A DNA stretch of 64,000 nt from Flavobacterium saliperosum (GCF_900100625.1 NZ_FMTY01000004.1:162498-226497), one strand, 5' to 3'. Numbered from the stretch's first letter, positions 8,134 through 17,257 are shown. Made by a program: numbers and translations. Notes: a model not told the origin generated them from the sequence alone.

Positions 8134-8373
8134 TTATGCTATGTTTACCACCGTTTCTATTTGTGGCGCATATTTTTTAATGGTCGTTTCTACCCCAGCT
8201 TTCAGTGTCATTTGGTTGATTTTACATGAGGTACATGCCCCTTCCAGGCGCACTTTCACGTGCTTTCCTTCCTGTATTTCAACCAAAGAGATGTCACCTC
8301 CATCGGAATTCAGAAACGGACGGATTTCATCCAGTGCTTTCTCTACGCTTAACTTAAGTTCTTCTGTATTCAT
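8134..8373 (-). CDS. NifU C-terminal (Nfu) domain iron-sulfur scaffold/carrier
   Basis: 79 residues, a stand-alone Nfu domain. The cluster-binding pair is C47-x2-C50 in GACTSCKINQMT, preceded by the usual RPFLNSDGGDISLV. Such proteins bind a 4Fe-4S cluster between two subunits and hand it to target enzymes. The Mrp ATPase gene lies immediately upstream on the same strand (71 bp), an arrangement consistent with a shared role in cluster delivery. Confidence 0.93.
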   Translation of the reverse strand: MNTEELKLSVEKALDEIRPFLNSDGGDISLVEIQEGKHVKVRLEGACTSCKINQMTLKAGVETTIKKYAPQIETVVNIA

Positions 8374-8444
8374 CTTTTTAGATTATTGGATTGTTAGATT
8401 GTTAGACATCCTGTTAGCCTGAAAGTCTAAAAGCCTAATAATCA

Positions 8445-9572
8445 TCATTTTTTAACAGCAGAACAGCCTGCCATTGTGGTAATCTTGATTGCTTCGGTTG
8501 GTGGCAAGTTGTCGTTTCTTCTCACGGTTTCTTCCACTACGCTTCTGGCCAACGTTTCGAAAGCCGTTTGTACCGCCGATGCCGTTTGCAAGGCAGCAGG
8601 ACGACCGTAGTCACCCGCTTCACGAATGCTTTGTACGATGGGCACTTCGCCCAAGAATGGTACGTTTAAATCTTCTGCAAGATTTTTGGCGCCTTCTTTC
8701 CCGAAGATGTAATATTTGTTGTTGGGTAATTCTTCCGGAGTGAAATAGGCCATGTTTTCAATGATTCCCAAAACCGGCACATTGATGCTTTCGTTTTGGA
8801 ACATTGCCACTCCTTTTTTAGCGTCGGCCAAAGCTACTGCCTGAGGCGTACTCACCACAACCGCTCCCGTGATAGGCAACGACTGCATGATAGACAAATG
8901 AATGTCTCCGGTTCCCGGTGGTAAATCCACCAACATGAAATCCAGTTCGCCCCAATCGGCATCAAAAATCATTTGGTTTAAGGCTTTTGCCGCCATAGGA
9001 CCTCTCCAGATAACCGCCTGATCCGGACTGGTGAAGAATCCGATGGACAGGATTTCCACGCCATAGCTGGTAATCGGTTTCATTTTCGATTTTCCGTCTA
9101 CATCCACCGAAATCGGTTTTGATTTTTCAACGTCGAACATGATTGGCATCGAAGGACCGTAAATATCGGCATCCAAAACACCTACTTTAAAGCCCATGTT
9201 CGCTAAAGTTACCGCTAAATTCGCTGTGATGGTAGATTTTCCTACGCCTCCTTTTCCGGAAGAAACGGCAATAATGTTGCTGATTCCGGGAATGGATTTT
9301 CCTTTGATTTGTGGTTTTTCAGGTGCTTCCACCTTAATATTCACCTTAACTTTTGCCTTGTCGTATATTTTTTCGTGGATCACTTTGATGATGTCGACCT
9401 CTGCACGTTTTTTGATATGCATGGCCGGAGTGGTCAATAACAAATCCACCACGACTTCGTCGCCGAAAGTGATTACGTTTTGTACCGCGCCGCTTTCGAC
9501 CATATTTTTTCCTTCACCCGCAATGGAAATGGATTCCAAGGCACTAAGAATTTCTTTTCTGTCTAATTTCAT
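8445..9572 (-). CDS. mrp: Mrp/NBP35 (ApbC)-family P-loop ATPase, iron-sulfur carrier type
   Basis: 375 residues. The N-terminal ~90 are a DUF59/MIP18-like domain. The Mrp ATPase follows with the deviant Walker A SSGKGGVGKST (104-114), then DADIYGPS and the DLPPGTGD motif. The family loads or transfers Fe-S clusters. Unusually, the CxxC that binds the cluster in most Mrp/NBP35 proteins is missing: after ENMAYF comes TPEELPNNKYY, and the only Cys of the whole protein is in the C-terminal tail (MAGCSAVKK). The neighbouring Nfu protein supplies a CxxC. The minus-strand start at 9572 is the first good ATG. Confidence 0.92.
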   Translation of the reverse strand: MKLDRKEILSALESISIAGEGKNMVESGAVQNVITFGDEVVVDLLLTTPAMHIKKRAEVDIIKVIHEKIYDKAKVKVNIKVEAPEKPQIKGKSIPGISNIIAVSSGKGGVGKSTITANLAVTLANMGFKVGVLDADIYGPSMPIMFDVEKSKPISVDVDGKSKMKPITSYGVEILSIGFFTSPDQAVIWRGPMAAKALNQMIFDADWGELDFMLVDLPPGTGDIHLSIMQSLPITGAVVVSTPQAVALADAKKGVAMFQNESINVPVLGIIENMAYFTPEELPNNKYYIFGKEGAKNLAEDLNVPFLGEVPIVQSIREAGDYGRPAALQTASAVQTAFETLARSVVEETVRRNDNLPPTEAIKITTMAGCSAVKK

Positions 9573-9700
9573 AACTATAGGGGACTACTTTAAATCTTTC
9601 TTTTTCAGTTCTTTATTAAGACTGATTTTAGATTGCAAAGATAACTTGAAAAGTTTAATAGAGAAAAGGCAAACCGCAAAAGTTTTGTGAATATTTTGAA

Positions 9701-10033
9701 TTACGATTGTACTTCCGGTTGCCAGAAATGGTTATCGAAATCGACAATCTGATTGTCCTTGATTTTTACCCCTTCGCTTTCCAGCAATTGTTGCATTAAA
9801 TTGGTGCCGTCAAAATGGTGTTTTCCGGTAAGCACGCCTTTTCTGTTGACAACGCGATGGGCGGGAATATCCTCTTTCAGATGGGAAGCATTCATGGCCC
9901 AACCTACCATTCTTGCCGATCGGGCGGCACCGAGCGCTTTGGCAATCGCACCGTATGAAGTCACTTTTCCGTAAGGAATCTGTCGGGCAACATCATAGAC
10001 TCTTTCGAAAAAATTGTTGTTATCCGTTGCCAT
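9701..10033 (-). CDS. Alkyltransferase-like (ATL) protein, MGMT family without active cysteine
   Basis: 110 residues. It has the MGMT DNA-binding domain: the early QIPYGKVTSYGAIAKALG, the recognition helix with RSARMVGWAMNAS, and IPAHRVV in place of the alkyl-acceptor motif PCHRV. A58 replaces the acceptor Cys, and there is no Cys anywhere in the protein. ATL proteins bind O6-alkylguanine, bend and flip the base, and flag it for nucleotide excision repair instead of removing the alkyl group. It is on the minus strand, directly after the LysE gene (1 nt gap), so probably co-transcribed with it and trmB. Confidence 0.92.
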   Translation of the reverse strand: MATDNNNFFERVYDVARQIPYGKVTSYGAIAKALGAARSARMVGWAMNASHLKEDIPAHRVVNRKGVLTGKHHFDGTNLMQQLLESEGVKIKDNQIVDFDNHFWQPEVQS

Positions 10034-10034
10034 T

Positions 10035-10664
10035 TTAGCTGTTGATGATTTTAAAAAGAGTCACTAACGAAATAATTCCGGTAACGGTTCCGATAATGTA
10101 ATTCCCGTTGGTCATTAAAAAGGAAGGTTTATCCACTTCTTTTTTCTTGAAGAACAGAATATACAAGTAGAAAATCAAAAACGACCCCACCACGGCTCCT
10201 AATACGAAGAGCCATATATAGGATTGGTTAAAGAAAAACCATCCTTTTCGAGAGAACCAAACGCTTAAGAAAACATAATAGGGAATGGGCAATAAATTCA
10301 GCAACGAAAGCAGCATTCCCAGAAAAAAACGACTGGTCTTGCTTTTCATTTTGAGTTCTTCCTGTTGCTTCTTTTTCTTCTTACCGGCCCAGAAAAAATA
10401 AAAGGTGAGTCCGGAGAAAATAAACAATCCGATTTCCTGTAAAAGTACAATCACATCGGGGTTTCTGTCGATAAATTTGGCAAACAAAACCGCGATATAC
10501 GTTTGAAAAATAACCGTTACGCTTGCTCCTAAGGCAAAAATAACGGCTCTGTTTCTTCCGTCGACAGCACTTACTTTAGCCGCCGTCATATTAAGCAGTC
10601 CCGGAGGGGCTACCCCAACCGAAGCGGCTGTAAATCCTAATATGAGTGGCAAAAAGTAATTCAT
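10035..10664 (-). CDS. LysE-family transporter
   Basis: 209 residues with about six transmembrane segments and the family opening FTAASVGVAPPGLLNMTAAK. Known relatives export amino acids or related small molecules; the substrate here cannot be told. A strongly basic cytoplasmic loop (KKKKKQQEELKMKSK, about residues 95-110) sits mid-protein. The gene abuts trmB upstream and the ATL gene downstream on the minus strand with essentially no gaps, so the three form a tight transcription unit. Confidence 0.85.
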   Translation of the reverse strand: MNYFLPLILGFTAASVGVAPPGLLNMTAAKVSAVDGRNRAVIFALGASVTVIFQTYIAVLFAKFIDRNPDVIVLLQEIGLFIFSGLTFYFFWAGKKKKKQQEELKMKSKTSRFFLGMLLSLLNLLPIPYYVFLSVWFSRKGWFFFNQSYIWLFVLGAVVGSFLIFYLYILFFKKKEVDKPSFLMTNGNYIIGTVTGIISLVTLFKIINS

Positions 10665-11339
10665 CTATTTTATTTTAAACTGAATGTATGTAATCGGTTT
10701 GTTCTGCTCCAGGTACTGACTTTCATAAAACGTCTGAATTGCCGTTACCACCTCGGGAGCGCCTTCGTTTTTATAGACGTTATGATTGGCATACATTACC
10801 TCATGTCCTTCTCCGTGAAGCAATCCGAGGGTGTATCCGTGCATGAATTCACTGTCGGTTTTCAGGTTCATCACCCCGTCTTTTTTCAATATTTTTTTGT
10901 AGCGTTGCAGGAATTCGGAATTCGTCATTCGGTGTTTGGTACGCTTGTATTTGATCTGCGGATCCGGAAAGGTAATCCAGATTTCATCCACTTCACCCTC
11001 AGCAAAACAATGCTCAATCAATTCAATCTGGGTACGCAGAAAAGCCACATTGTGCATTCCGCCGTCAACCGCAGTTTTAGCACCCCTCCAAAATCGTGCC
11101 CCTTTGATATCGATTCCGATAAAATTTTTCTCCGGATAGCGATTGGCCAATCCGACCGAATATTCTCCTTTACCACAACCCAATTCCAGAACCAAAGGAT
11201 GGTCATTTTTAAAAAACTCCTTATTCCACTTGCCTTTTAACGGAAATTCATCATTAACAACCTCTTCTCTTGTTGGCTGAAAAACATTCTCAAATGTAGC
11301 GTTTTCCTTAAATCTTTTTAACTTATTTTTACTTCCCAC
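10665..11339 (-). CDS. trmB: tRNA (guanine-46-N7)-methyltransferase, GTG start
   Basis: 224 residues. The SAM motif is ELGCGKGE (52-59 from this start), followed by the TrmB signatures ITFPDPQIKYKRTKHR and LKTDSEFMHGY. It methylates G46 of tRNA. The start is placed at the GTG of 11339: the protein then begins (V/M)GSKNKLKRFKEN, as in related bacteria. The in-frame ATG at 11432 would add 31 hydrophobic residues unlike any TrmB and would reach almost to the divergent gene. It is the first gene of the trmB-lysE-ATL run. Confidence 0.93.
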   Translation of the reverse strand: MGSKNKLKRFKENATFENVFQPTREEVVNDEFPLKGKWNKEFFKNDHPLVLELGCGKGEYSVGLANRYPEKNFIGIDIKGARFWRGAKTAVDGGMHNVAFLRTQIELIEHCFAEGEVDEIWITFPDPQIKYKRTKHRMTNSEFLQRYKKILKKDGVMNLKTDSEFMHGYTLGLLHGEGHEVMYANHNVYKNEGAPEVVTAIQTFYESQYLEQNKPITYIQFKIK

Positions 11340-11492
11340 GACTTTATTTAAAATTTTGGTAAAATTAAGGAAATATACGGCAATAAAAATAGTTTTACCT
11401 TGCAGTATTATTTCGGGGTCAAAAATAACCATTCACATATAAATATTTGGTTATTAAACAGTTAAAAAAAACATCCCTTTCGGGTTTGCAAA

Positions 11493-12554
11493 ATGCGAAA
11501 AAAAAGAATTTTAGTAGCGCCTTTAAATTGGGGTTTGGGCCATGCCACACGGTGCATTCCAATAATTGTAGTTTTGAAAGACAACGGTTTTGAACCGGTG
11601 ATTGCTTCTGACGGGGTTGCCTTGGCGTTGCTTAAAAAGGAATTTCCGGATTTGCTTGCATTGGAACTGCCTTCCTATAAAATCCAATATGCCCAAAACG
11701 GCGAAAATTTCAAATGGAAACTTTTCAAACAACTTCCGAATATGTTCCGTGCGGTAAGAAACGAACAAAAACAGGTTGAAAAATGGCTGACGGAATATGG
11801 TATTGAAGGTATTATTTCGGATAACCGTTTGGGCGTTCATTCCAAAAAAGTGCCTTCCGTTTTTATTACGCACCAGCTGAATGTCTTAACCGGAAACACC
11901 TCATGGTTTACCACTAAAATTCACCATTGGTTCATCGAAAAATTTGACATCTGTTGGGTTCCCGATGTTTCCGGAAAACCGAATTTGTCGGGAAAACTCG
12001 GTCATTTAGCCAAAACCGAACTCAACATCCGGTATATCGGTCCGCTAAGCCGATTACATAAAAAACCGATGGAGGAAATCTATGATTTAATGGTCATTCT
12101 GTCCGGGCCGGAACCGCAACGCACCCTATTGGAAAACAAACTCAATGAAGAGCTGAAAAATTACGACGGCAAAATCATTTTCATACGCGGTGTTGTGGAA
12201 AACGAGCAGAAAATCACTTCACGCTTTAACATTACGAGTTATAATTTCATGAATTCTTCGGAATTGGAAACCGCTTTCAATCAGAGTAAAATGGTTTTAT
12301 GCCGATCGGGGTATACCACCATCATGGACTTGGCACATTTGGACAAAAAAGCATTTTTCATCCCGACGCCGGGACAATACGAACAGGAATATCTCGCAAA
12401 GAAACTAAAGAAAAAAGGCTTGGTTCCTTCCTGCAAACAGGACAGTTTTAAAACGGCACATCTGCTGCAAATCGACATGTACAAAGGATTGCAAAATGTC
12501 CTTAAAGAGGCCCCGGACTGGCCGGAGTTATTTGGCCTTTTCCAAAGTAAATGA
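11493..12554 (+). CDS. MurG-like glycosyltransferase (GT-B fold)
   Basis: 353 residues. The N-terminal motif is PLNWGLGHATRC (Gly-rich, as in MurG/UGT-type enzymes). The C-terminal half carries the nucleotide-sugar site pattern LCRSGYTTIMDLAHLDKKAFFIPTPGQYEQEYLA. This points to an NDP-sugar-using glycosyltransferase; the acceptor is unknown, and it is not MurG itself. A TTTG ends exactly 4 nt before the ATG. The 3' end overlaps the histidine kinase gene of the other strand by 27 bp. Confidence 0.85.
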   Translation: MRKKRILVAPLNWGLGHATRCIPIIVVLKDNGFEPVIASDGVALALLKKEFPDLLALELPSYKIQYAQNGENFKWKLFKQLPNMFRAVRNEQKQVEKWLTEYGIEGIISDNRLGVHSKKVPSVFITHQLNVLTGNTSWFTTKIHHWFIEKFDICWVPDVSGKPNLSGKLGHLAKTELNIRYIGPLSRLHKKPMEEIYDLMVILSGPEPQRTLLENKLNEELKNYDGKIIFIRGVVENEQKITSRFNITSYNFMNSSELETAFNQSKMVLCRSGYTTIMDLAHLDKKAFFIPTPGQYEQEYLAKKLKKKGLVPSCKQDSFKTAHLLQIDMYKGLQNVLKEAPDWPELFGLFQSK

Positions 12555-13571
12555 GAATTCGGAACCGAACCCGTACTTGCTTTCCACGTAAATTTTCTCG
12601 TTGTGGGCTTCGATAATGTGTTTCACGATGGAAAGACCCAAACCGGAACCGCCTTCAGAGCGTGCCCCGCTTTTATCCACCCTGAAAAAACGTTCGAACA
12701 ATCGGGGAATGTACTGACTCTGAATCCCCTCCCCGTTGTCCGTAATCCGCACGATAATCTTACTGTTGGTTAAATTCTCGATGCTGACTTCTGTCGTTCC
12801 TTTTTCTTTTCCGTATTTAACCGAATTCATAATCAGATTGGTGAGCACCTGTTCTATTTTTTCCTGGTCGGCATAAACATAAATCGGCTTGGTGTATTTC
12901 ATGTCGAACATAAGCATGATGCTTTTTTGATCGGCTTTCATTTCCAACAGGTCAAAAACATTCTGAATAACGTCCACGATATTGAATCGGGTAAAATTCA
13001 GGTTCAGGTCGCCGGTTTCCAGTTTGGAAATCATATCCAGATCTTTTACGATATTTATCAACCGCTCCACTCCTTTTTCGGCACGTTCGAGATATTTTTT
13101 ACGAATGGTCTTATCGTTCATCGCACCATCCAACAATGTGGAAAGATAACCCTGTACGGTAAACAAAGGCGTTTTTAATTCGTGTGAAACATTACCCAGA
13201 AATTCCCTGCGGTATTCCTCACGGACTTTCAACATTTCAATTTCGATTTTTTTCTCTTTGGCGAATTTCTGGACATCATGGGTTAACGTGGCCATATCGG
13301 TAGTGATGGGCTGACTTCGCAGGGTGGTGGAGTCCAGAAGCGAAACATCATCGTAGATTTTCTTTACTCTTTTATAAATGAATTTCTCTACACGATACTG
13401 CAGCACAAAAAAGGAAAACGCCAGGGTAGCCAATCCGAAAAGAGCAATAAAGGTATAGTTGATTTCAAAAAAAAAGTACAACAAAATAGCCGTAAAACCG
13501 GTCGCAAACAATGAGATGTAGAACGACGATTTTACGGCAAACTTATAGGATTTCTTGAAGTTTATGCTCAT
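12528..13571 (-). CDS. PhoR-type sensor histidine kinase
   Basis: 347 residues. Two transmembrane segments at ~14-35 and ~41-57 leave almost no periplasmic loop, so the signal is probably read inside or via the membrane or partner proteins. HisKA has the H-box FLGNVSHELKTPL (phospho-accepting H130). The ATPase domain has NLIMNSVKYG (N box), DNGEGI (G1), RFFRVD (F box) and SGLGLSIVKHI (G2). The response regulator gene ends 1 nt upstream, so they form an operon and a cognate pair. The architecture matches PhoR-like kinases, but a phosphate signal is inference only. Confidence 0.92.
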   Translation of the reverse strand: MSINFKKSYKFAVKSSFYISLFATGFTAILLYFFFEINYTFIALFGLATLAFSFFVLQYRVEKFIYKRVKKIYDDVSLLDSTTLRSQPITTDMATLTHDVQKFAKEKKIEIEMLKVREEYRREFLGNVSHELKTPLFTVQGYLSTLLDGAMNDKTIRKKYLERAEKGVERLINIVKDLDMISKLETGDLNLNFTRFNIVDVIQNVFDLLEMKADQKSIMLMFDMKYTKPIYVYADQEKIEQVLTNLIMNSVKYGKEKGTTEVSIENLTNSKIIVRITDNGEGIQSQYIPRLFERFFRVDKSGARSEGGSGLGLSIVKHIIEAHNEKIYVESKYGFGSEFSFTLEKAK

Positions 13572-14255
13572 TTACAGTTCCAGCTTGTAGCCTACTCCTT
13601 TTATGGTTTTAAACAAATCGTCTCCGATTTTTTCTCTTAGTTTTCTGATGTGCACGTCGATGGTTCTTCCGCCCACAACCACTTCATTACCCCAAACCTT
13701 ATCCAGGATTTCTTCGCGTTTAAATACTTTTCCGGGTTTGGAAGCCAACAGGTAGAACAATTCGAATTCTTTTCGCGGCAGAATGATTTCTTTTCCGCTA
13801 CTGATGATTTTATACTCTTCGCGATTGATTTCGATATCGCCGATTTTCAAAACATCCGATTTCTGCTCGTCTTCTTTCAAGCGTCGTAACAATGCCTTTA
13901 CCTTACTTACCAGCAATTTCGGCTTGATGGGCTTGGCTATATAATCGTCGGCTCCGGCATCAAAACCGGCTACCTGGGAGTAATCTTCGCTTCTCGCGGT
14001 TAAAAAAGTAATGATAACGTTGGCCAGTTCCGGGATTTTGCGAATGTTTTCACAAGCTTCCATTCCGTCCATTTCCGGCATCATCACGTCCATAATAATA
14101 AGTTGCGGCAACTCTTTTTTGGCCTTGGTAATCGCCTCTTTACCATTAGTTGCCGTTACAATCTGGTACCCTTCCTGAGTTAAATTATATCCTACAATTT
14201 CGAGAATATCCTGTTCGTCATCAACCAATAAAATCTTAATGTCTTTCTTTTTCAT
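13572..14255 (-). CDS. OmpR/PhoB-family response regulator
   Basis: 227 residues. The receiver domain has the acidic pair DDE (12-14), phospho-acceptor D56 in IIMDVMMPEMDG, and K105-region AKPIKPK. A winged-helix DNA-binding domain follows with RTIDVHIRKLREKIG. It is co-transcribed with the histidine kinase. The gene stands back to back with the TonB-dependent receptor gene. The shared 195-bp gap holds several TTAAC-type half-sites (for example around 14330-14360 and 14400), which could be its own binding sites; this is not proven. Confidence 0.93.
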   Translation of the reverse strand: MKKKDIKILLVDDEQDILEIVGYNLTQEGYQIVTATNGKEAITKAKKELPQLIIMDVMMPEMDGMEACENIRKIPELANVIITFLTARSEDYSQVAGFDAGADDYIAKPIKPKLLVSKVKALLRRLKEDEQKSDVLKIGDIEINREEYKIISSGKEIILPRKEFELFYLLASKPGKVFKREEILDKVWGNEVVVGGRTIDVHIRKLREKIGDDLFKTIKGVGYKLEL

Positions 14256-14450
14256 AAATGGACACTGTTATGTGTTTTCGGGATGTAAAGGTAAAGATAA
14301 TACAAAAGGATGAACATAACATTCTTCGTGTTAACGATTATTTAATGTCTTAACAATTTGGTAATAAAAGCCAAACAAAAGCATAACTGGCGAGTAACGT
14401 CAGGTTAACCTTTGCTGGGTTCCTTTGCAAAAAAATTAAATAACACAACG
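14256..14450. promoter_or_regulatory. Divergent promoter region, regulator versus TonB-dependent receptor
   Basis: Non-coding gap between divergent genes. The motif TTAA(C) recurs: GTTAACGA, TTTAATGT and TTAACAAT within about 30 bp near 14330-14355, then GTAACGT and GGTTAACC near 14393-14410. The first two are 11 bp apart, the periodicity expected of PhoB-type direct-repeat sites. TTCCTTTG (14420-14427) is a near match to the TAnnTTTG box for the plus-strand gene. Confidence 0.4.
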
Positions 14451-17228
14451 ATGAAACTTAAATTTTTAGTAACAACCCTTTTATTTACCCTATTTGCATT
14501 TGCACAAAAAGGAACTGTTACAGGGACCATTACCGACAAAGATATGAATAATGAAGCGCTTTCTTTTGCCACGGTAATGATTAAAGGAACCACCATTGGT
14601 GTTAACACCGACGAACAGGGAAAATATTCCTTATCCGTTCCGGAAGGGAATCACGTATTAGTAGTTTCCTTTTTAGGCTATGAAAGCATTGAAGTTCCTT
14701 TTACGATAAAAGCGGACGAAACCAAAACCATCAATCAGGGGTTAGGATCCAAAGGGGTCGAACTTCAGGATGTGATAATTAAAGTGGAACAAAACCGCGA
14801 AAAAGAAACCGCCCTTTTGGTAGAACAAAAAAAAGCGGTGGAAATCAAACAATCCATTGGGGCACAGGAACTTTCCCGAAAAGGGGTTAGCGATGTGGAA
14901 GAAGGTCTGACCAAAATTACCGGAATCACCAAAGTCGAATCCAGAGGACTATTCGTTCGTGGTTTGGAGGACCGTTACAACAACTTGTTGATTAATGATT
15001 TGCAGGCGCCGTCCAACAGTCCATTCACGAAAATCATCCCGTTGGATTTGTTTCCCACGGATATCGTAGGCGTATTAAACGTGTACAAAACATTCAACCC
15101 GAACATATCCGGTGATTTTGCAGGAGCAACCGTTAACATCGAAACCTCTCAGGCAAAAAGCATCACGAAATTGAATATCGGTTTTGGATATACAACCGCC
15201 AACAACGGGGAAGATTTCTTAATGCACAGCGATGCCAACAACACCCAAGGTTTTTTGGGAATGAACGGTAAAGACCGTAAACTGTCACCGGCTTTCGGAA
15301 ATGTCCCTTCGGGCGTTAGACTGACACCGGAGCAATACAACGAGGCCTACAAAGACAACTCCTGGAATGTAGACAAAACATCCAGTCCGATAAACTCCAG
15401 CATCGGCCTGTTACATTCGGAGAAATTCGGCCTGAAAAATGGGGCGAACCTCAGCTATATCTTATCCCTGAACAGCGAAAACAAGTACATAATCCGAAAA
15501 GGGGTTAACCGAACTTTCATTTTAGGCGGCGGCGATTACGACAACAACTTCAATAAAGAAAGCTACAGCTACCAAACTTCCTCGTCGGCATTGGTGGGCA
15601 TTAAATTCAAGGCTAACCGATTTGATTTGTTGTCCAACACCTTCTATTTAAGAGCGACCGACAGTAAAATACAGGACCAATTGGGGTATACGGCGAATCA
15701 GTCCAGTAATCCGAATATTTTAATCCGTACCAATCAATTTGATCAGAACGATTACCTGAACTCACAGTTGTTGGGTAATTTAAAAATCACCTCCGACGGA
15801 AAACATGCTCTGAAAGTCGGCGGTTCGTATGTAAAAACGGGCTATCAGCAACCCGACAGAAAATTCATCATCGGTGAAAAAGTAAGCGATACTGAAATCA
15901 ATACTTCCTATGGAGGTAACCATCTGAACCGTCAGTATCTGGACATTAAAGGTAACTATTATACTTCCGGATTGTTGGAATACAACTTCAAATTCAACGA
16001 AAAGGAAAACGGAAAATCGAATCGTTTATCATTAGGGTATAATGTTTTTGAAAACGATTTAAAATCGACGTACAGAATCTTTTCCGGACAACGTACCACC
16101 AACAGAAATTACACGGCACCACTGAACGAAATCGATGCGTTCATTGTTGATGATATTAACAACGGAATCTTAGCCGTCAAAGAAGAGTCCAACTCGGATT
16201 ACAAAGTAAAAATGAACCAAATGGTTAACGCCGGGTATGCCAATGCCTTTTTCAACTTCGGAAACAAATTGGAGATAAACGGAGGTATTCGTATGGAAAG
16301 TTCGAATCGCGAAATCAAATTCAGACCGGTGGGAAGCATTATCAACGGGCCTTACTCAAAGGTTAACGAAGACAAACTGGAAATCTTACCGTCCATAAAC
16401 GCCAAATACGAATTGAACGAGAAAAGCAACCTGCGTTTCAGCAGCTCCAAAACCATCACACGACCGATTACCATGGAATTGTTGCCGATTGCCTACATCA
16501 GTCCGGACGGAACCTCAAAAGTGGGAAATCCGAATTTAAAGAACAGTGACAACTATAACGTGGATTTCAAGTACGAGTTGTTTCCGAACAGCAAAGAAAT
16601 GATTGCGGTGGGGGTATTCGGGAAACACATCAAAAATCCGATTGAAACCATTTTTAAAGGCGGCGCTGGAGGAAGCGGTCAGTTAATTACCACCGTAAAC
16701 TCCAAAGAAGCGAACCTTTTTGGAGCAGAAATCGAGTTATTGTTACAACTTAACAGAATCACGAAAGCGTTGGATAATTTCTCTTTCGGATTCAACACTT
16801 CCTTAATGAAAACGGATGTGAAGGTGGATTACGGATCATCATCCCTTGAAAACAGTCCGAACAGAAACCTTCAGGGCGCTTCCGAATGGGTTATCAATTC
16901 CGATTTAAAATACGATTTCGAATTCAGCGAAACCATGAAAAACTCGATGTCGTTGGTCTATGGTGTTTACGGAGAAAGAATCTTTGCCGTTGGATCTGCC
17001 GGAACCGACCACATGTATGAAAAGCCATTCCAGAAACTGGACTTTATCTGGTCGAGTAAACTGTCCAAAAACATCGACGTGAAATTTGCCGTGGATAACC
17101 TTCTGAATCCGTTATACAAAATGGAAATTGGAGACAACAGTAAAGTCACCATCAACGAAAGTTCACTGATTACCGAAAGCTATAAAAGAGGTCGCGGATT
17201 TTCGCTAAACATGTCCTATACTTTCTAA
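14451..17228 (+). CDS. TonB-dependent outer-membrane receptor with carboxypeptidase-like N-terminal domain
   Basis: 925 residues from the ATG at 14451; this start gives a proper signal peptide (MKLKFLVTTLLFTLFAFAQ), whereas the upstream TTG at 14412 does not. Order: signal peptide, carboxypeptidase-D-like regulatory domain (~20-100, GTVTGTITD...), plug (~120-230, GLFVRGLEDRYNNLLIND), then a beta-barrel ending in an aromatic residue (NMSYTF). It takes up an unknown ligand with TonB energy. A lipoprotein follows after a terminator and promoter. The PhoR/PhoB-type system is divergent from it, which makes it a likely target. Confidence 0.9.
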   Translation: MKLKFLVTTLLFTLFAFAQKGTVTGTITDKDMNNEALSFATVMIKGTTIGVNTDEQGKYSLSVPEGNHVLVVSFLGYESIEVPFTIKADETKTINQGLGSKGVELQDVIIKVEQNREKETALLVEQKKAVEIKQSIGAQELSRKGVSDVEEGLTKITGITKVESRGLFVRGLEDRYNNLLINDLQAPSNSPFTKIIPLDLFPTDIVGVLNVYKTFNPNISGDFAGATVNIETSQAKSITKLNIGFGYTTANNGEDFLMHSDANNTQGFLGMNGKDRKLSPAFGNVPSGVRLTPEQYNEAYKDNSWNVDKTSSPINSSIGLLHSEKFGLKNGANLSYILSLNSENKYIIRKGVNRTFILGGGDYDNNFNKESYSYQTSSSALVGIKFKANRFDLLSNTFYLRATDSKIQDQLGYTANQSSNPNILIRTNQFDQNDYLNSQLLGNLKITSDGKHALKVGGSYVKTGYQQPDRKFIIGEKVSDTEINTSYGGNHLNRQYLDIKGNYYTSGLLEYNFKFNEKENGKSNRLSLGYNVFENDLKSTYRIFSGQRTTNRNYTAPLNEIDAFIVDDINNGILAVKEESNSDYKVKMNQMVNAGYANAFFNFGNKLEINGGIRMESSNREIKFRPVGSIINGPYSKVNEDKLEILPSINAKYELNEKSNLRFSSSKTITRPITMELLPIAYISPDGTSKVGNPNLKNSDNYNVDFKYELFPNSKEMIAVGVFGKHIKNPIETIFKGGAGGSGQLITTVNSKEANLFGAEIELLLQLNRITKALDNFSFGFNTSLMKTDVKVDYGSSSLENSPNRNLQGASEWVINSDLKYDFEFSETMKNSMSLVYGVYGERIFAVGSAGTDHMYEKPFQKLDFIWSSKLSKNIDVKFAVDNLLNPLYKMEIGDNSKVTINESSLITESYKRGRGFSLNMSYTF

Positions 17229-17232
17229 AAAC

Positions 17233-17257
17233 AAAGCCGCTTATAGTAAGCGGCTTT
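17233..17257 (+). terminator. Hairpin terminator after the TonB-dependent receptor
   Basis: Perfect 11-bp stem AAAGCCGCTTA / TAAGCGGCTTT with a 3-nt loop, followed by a T-rich tail. Confidence 0.9.

Noticed and set aside
9196..9690. 164-residue plus-strand ORF over the mrp gene
   Set aside because: It is the antisense shadow of a clear Mrp coding region, with no recognisable domain.
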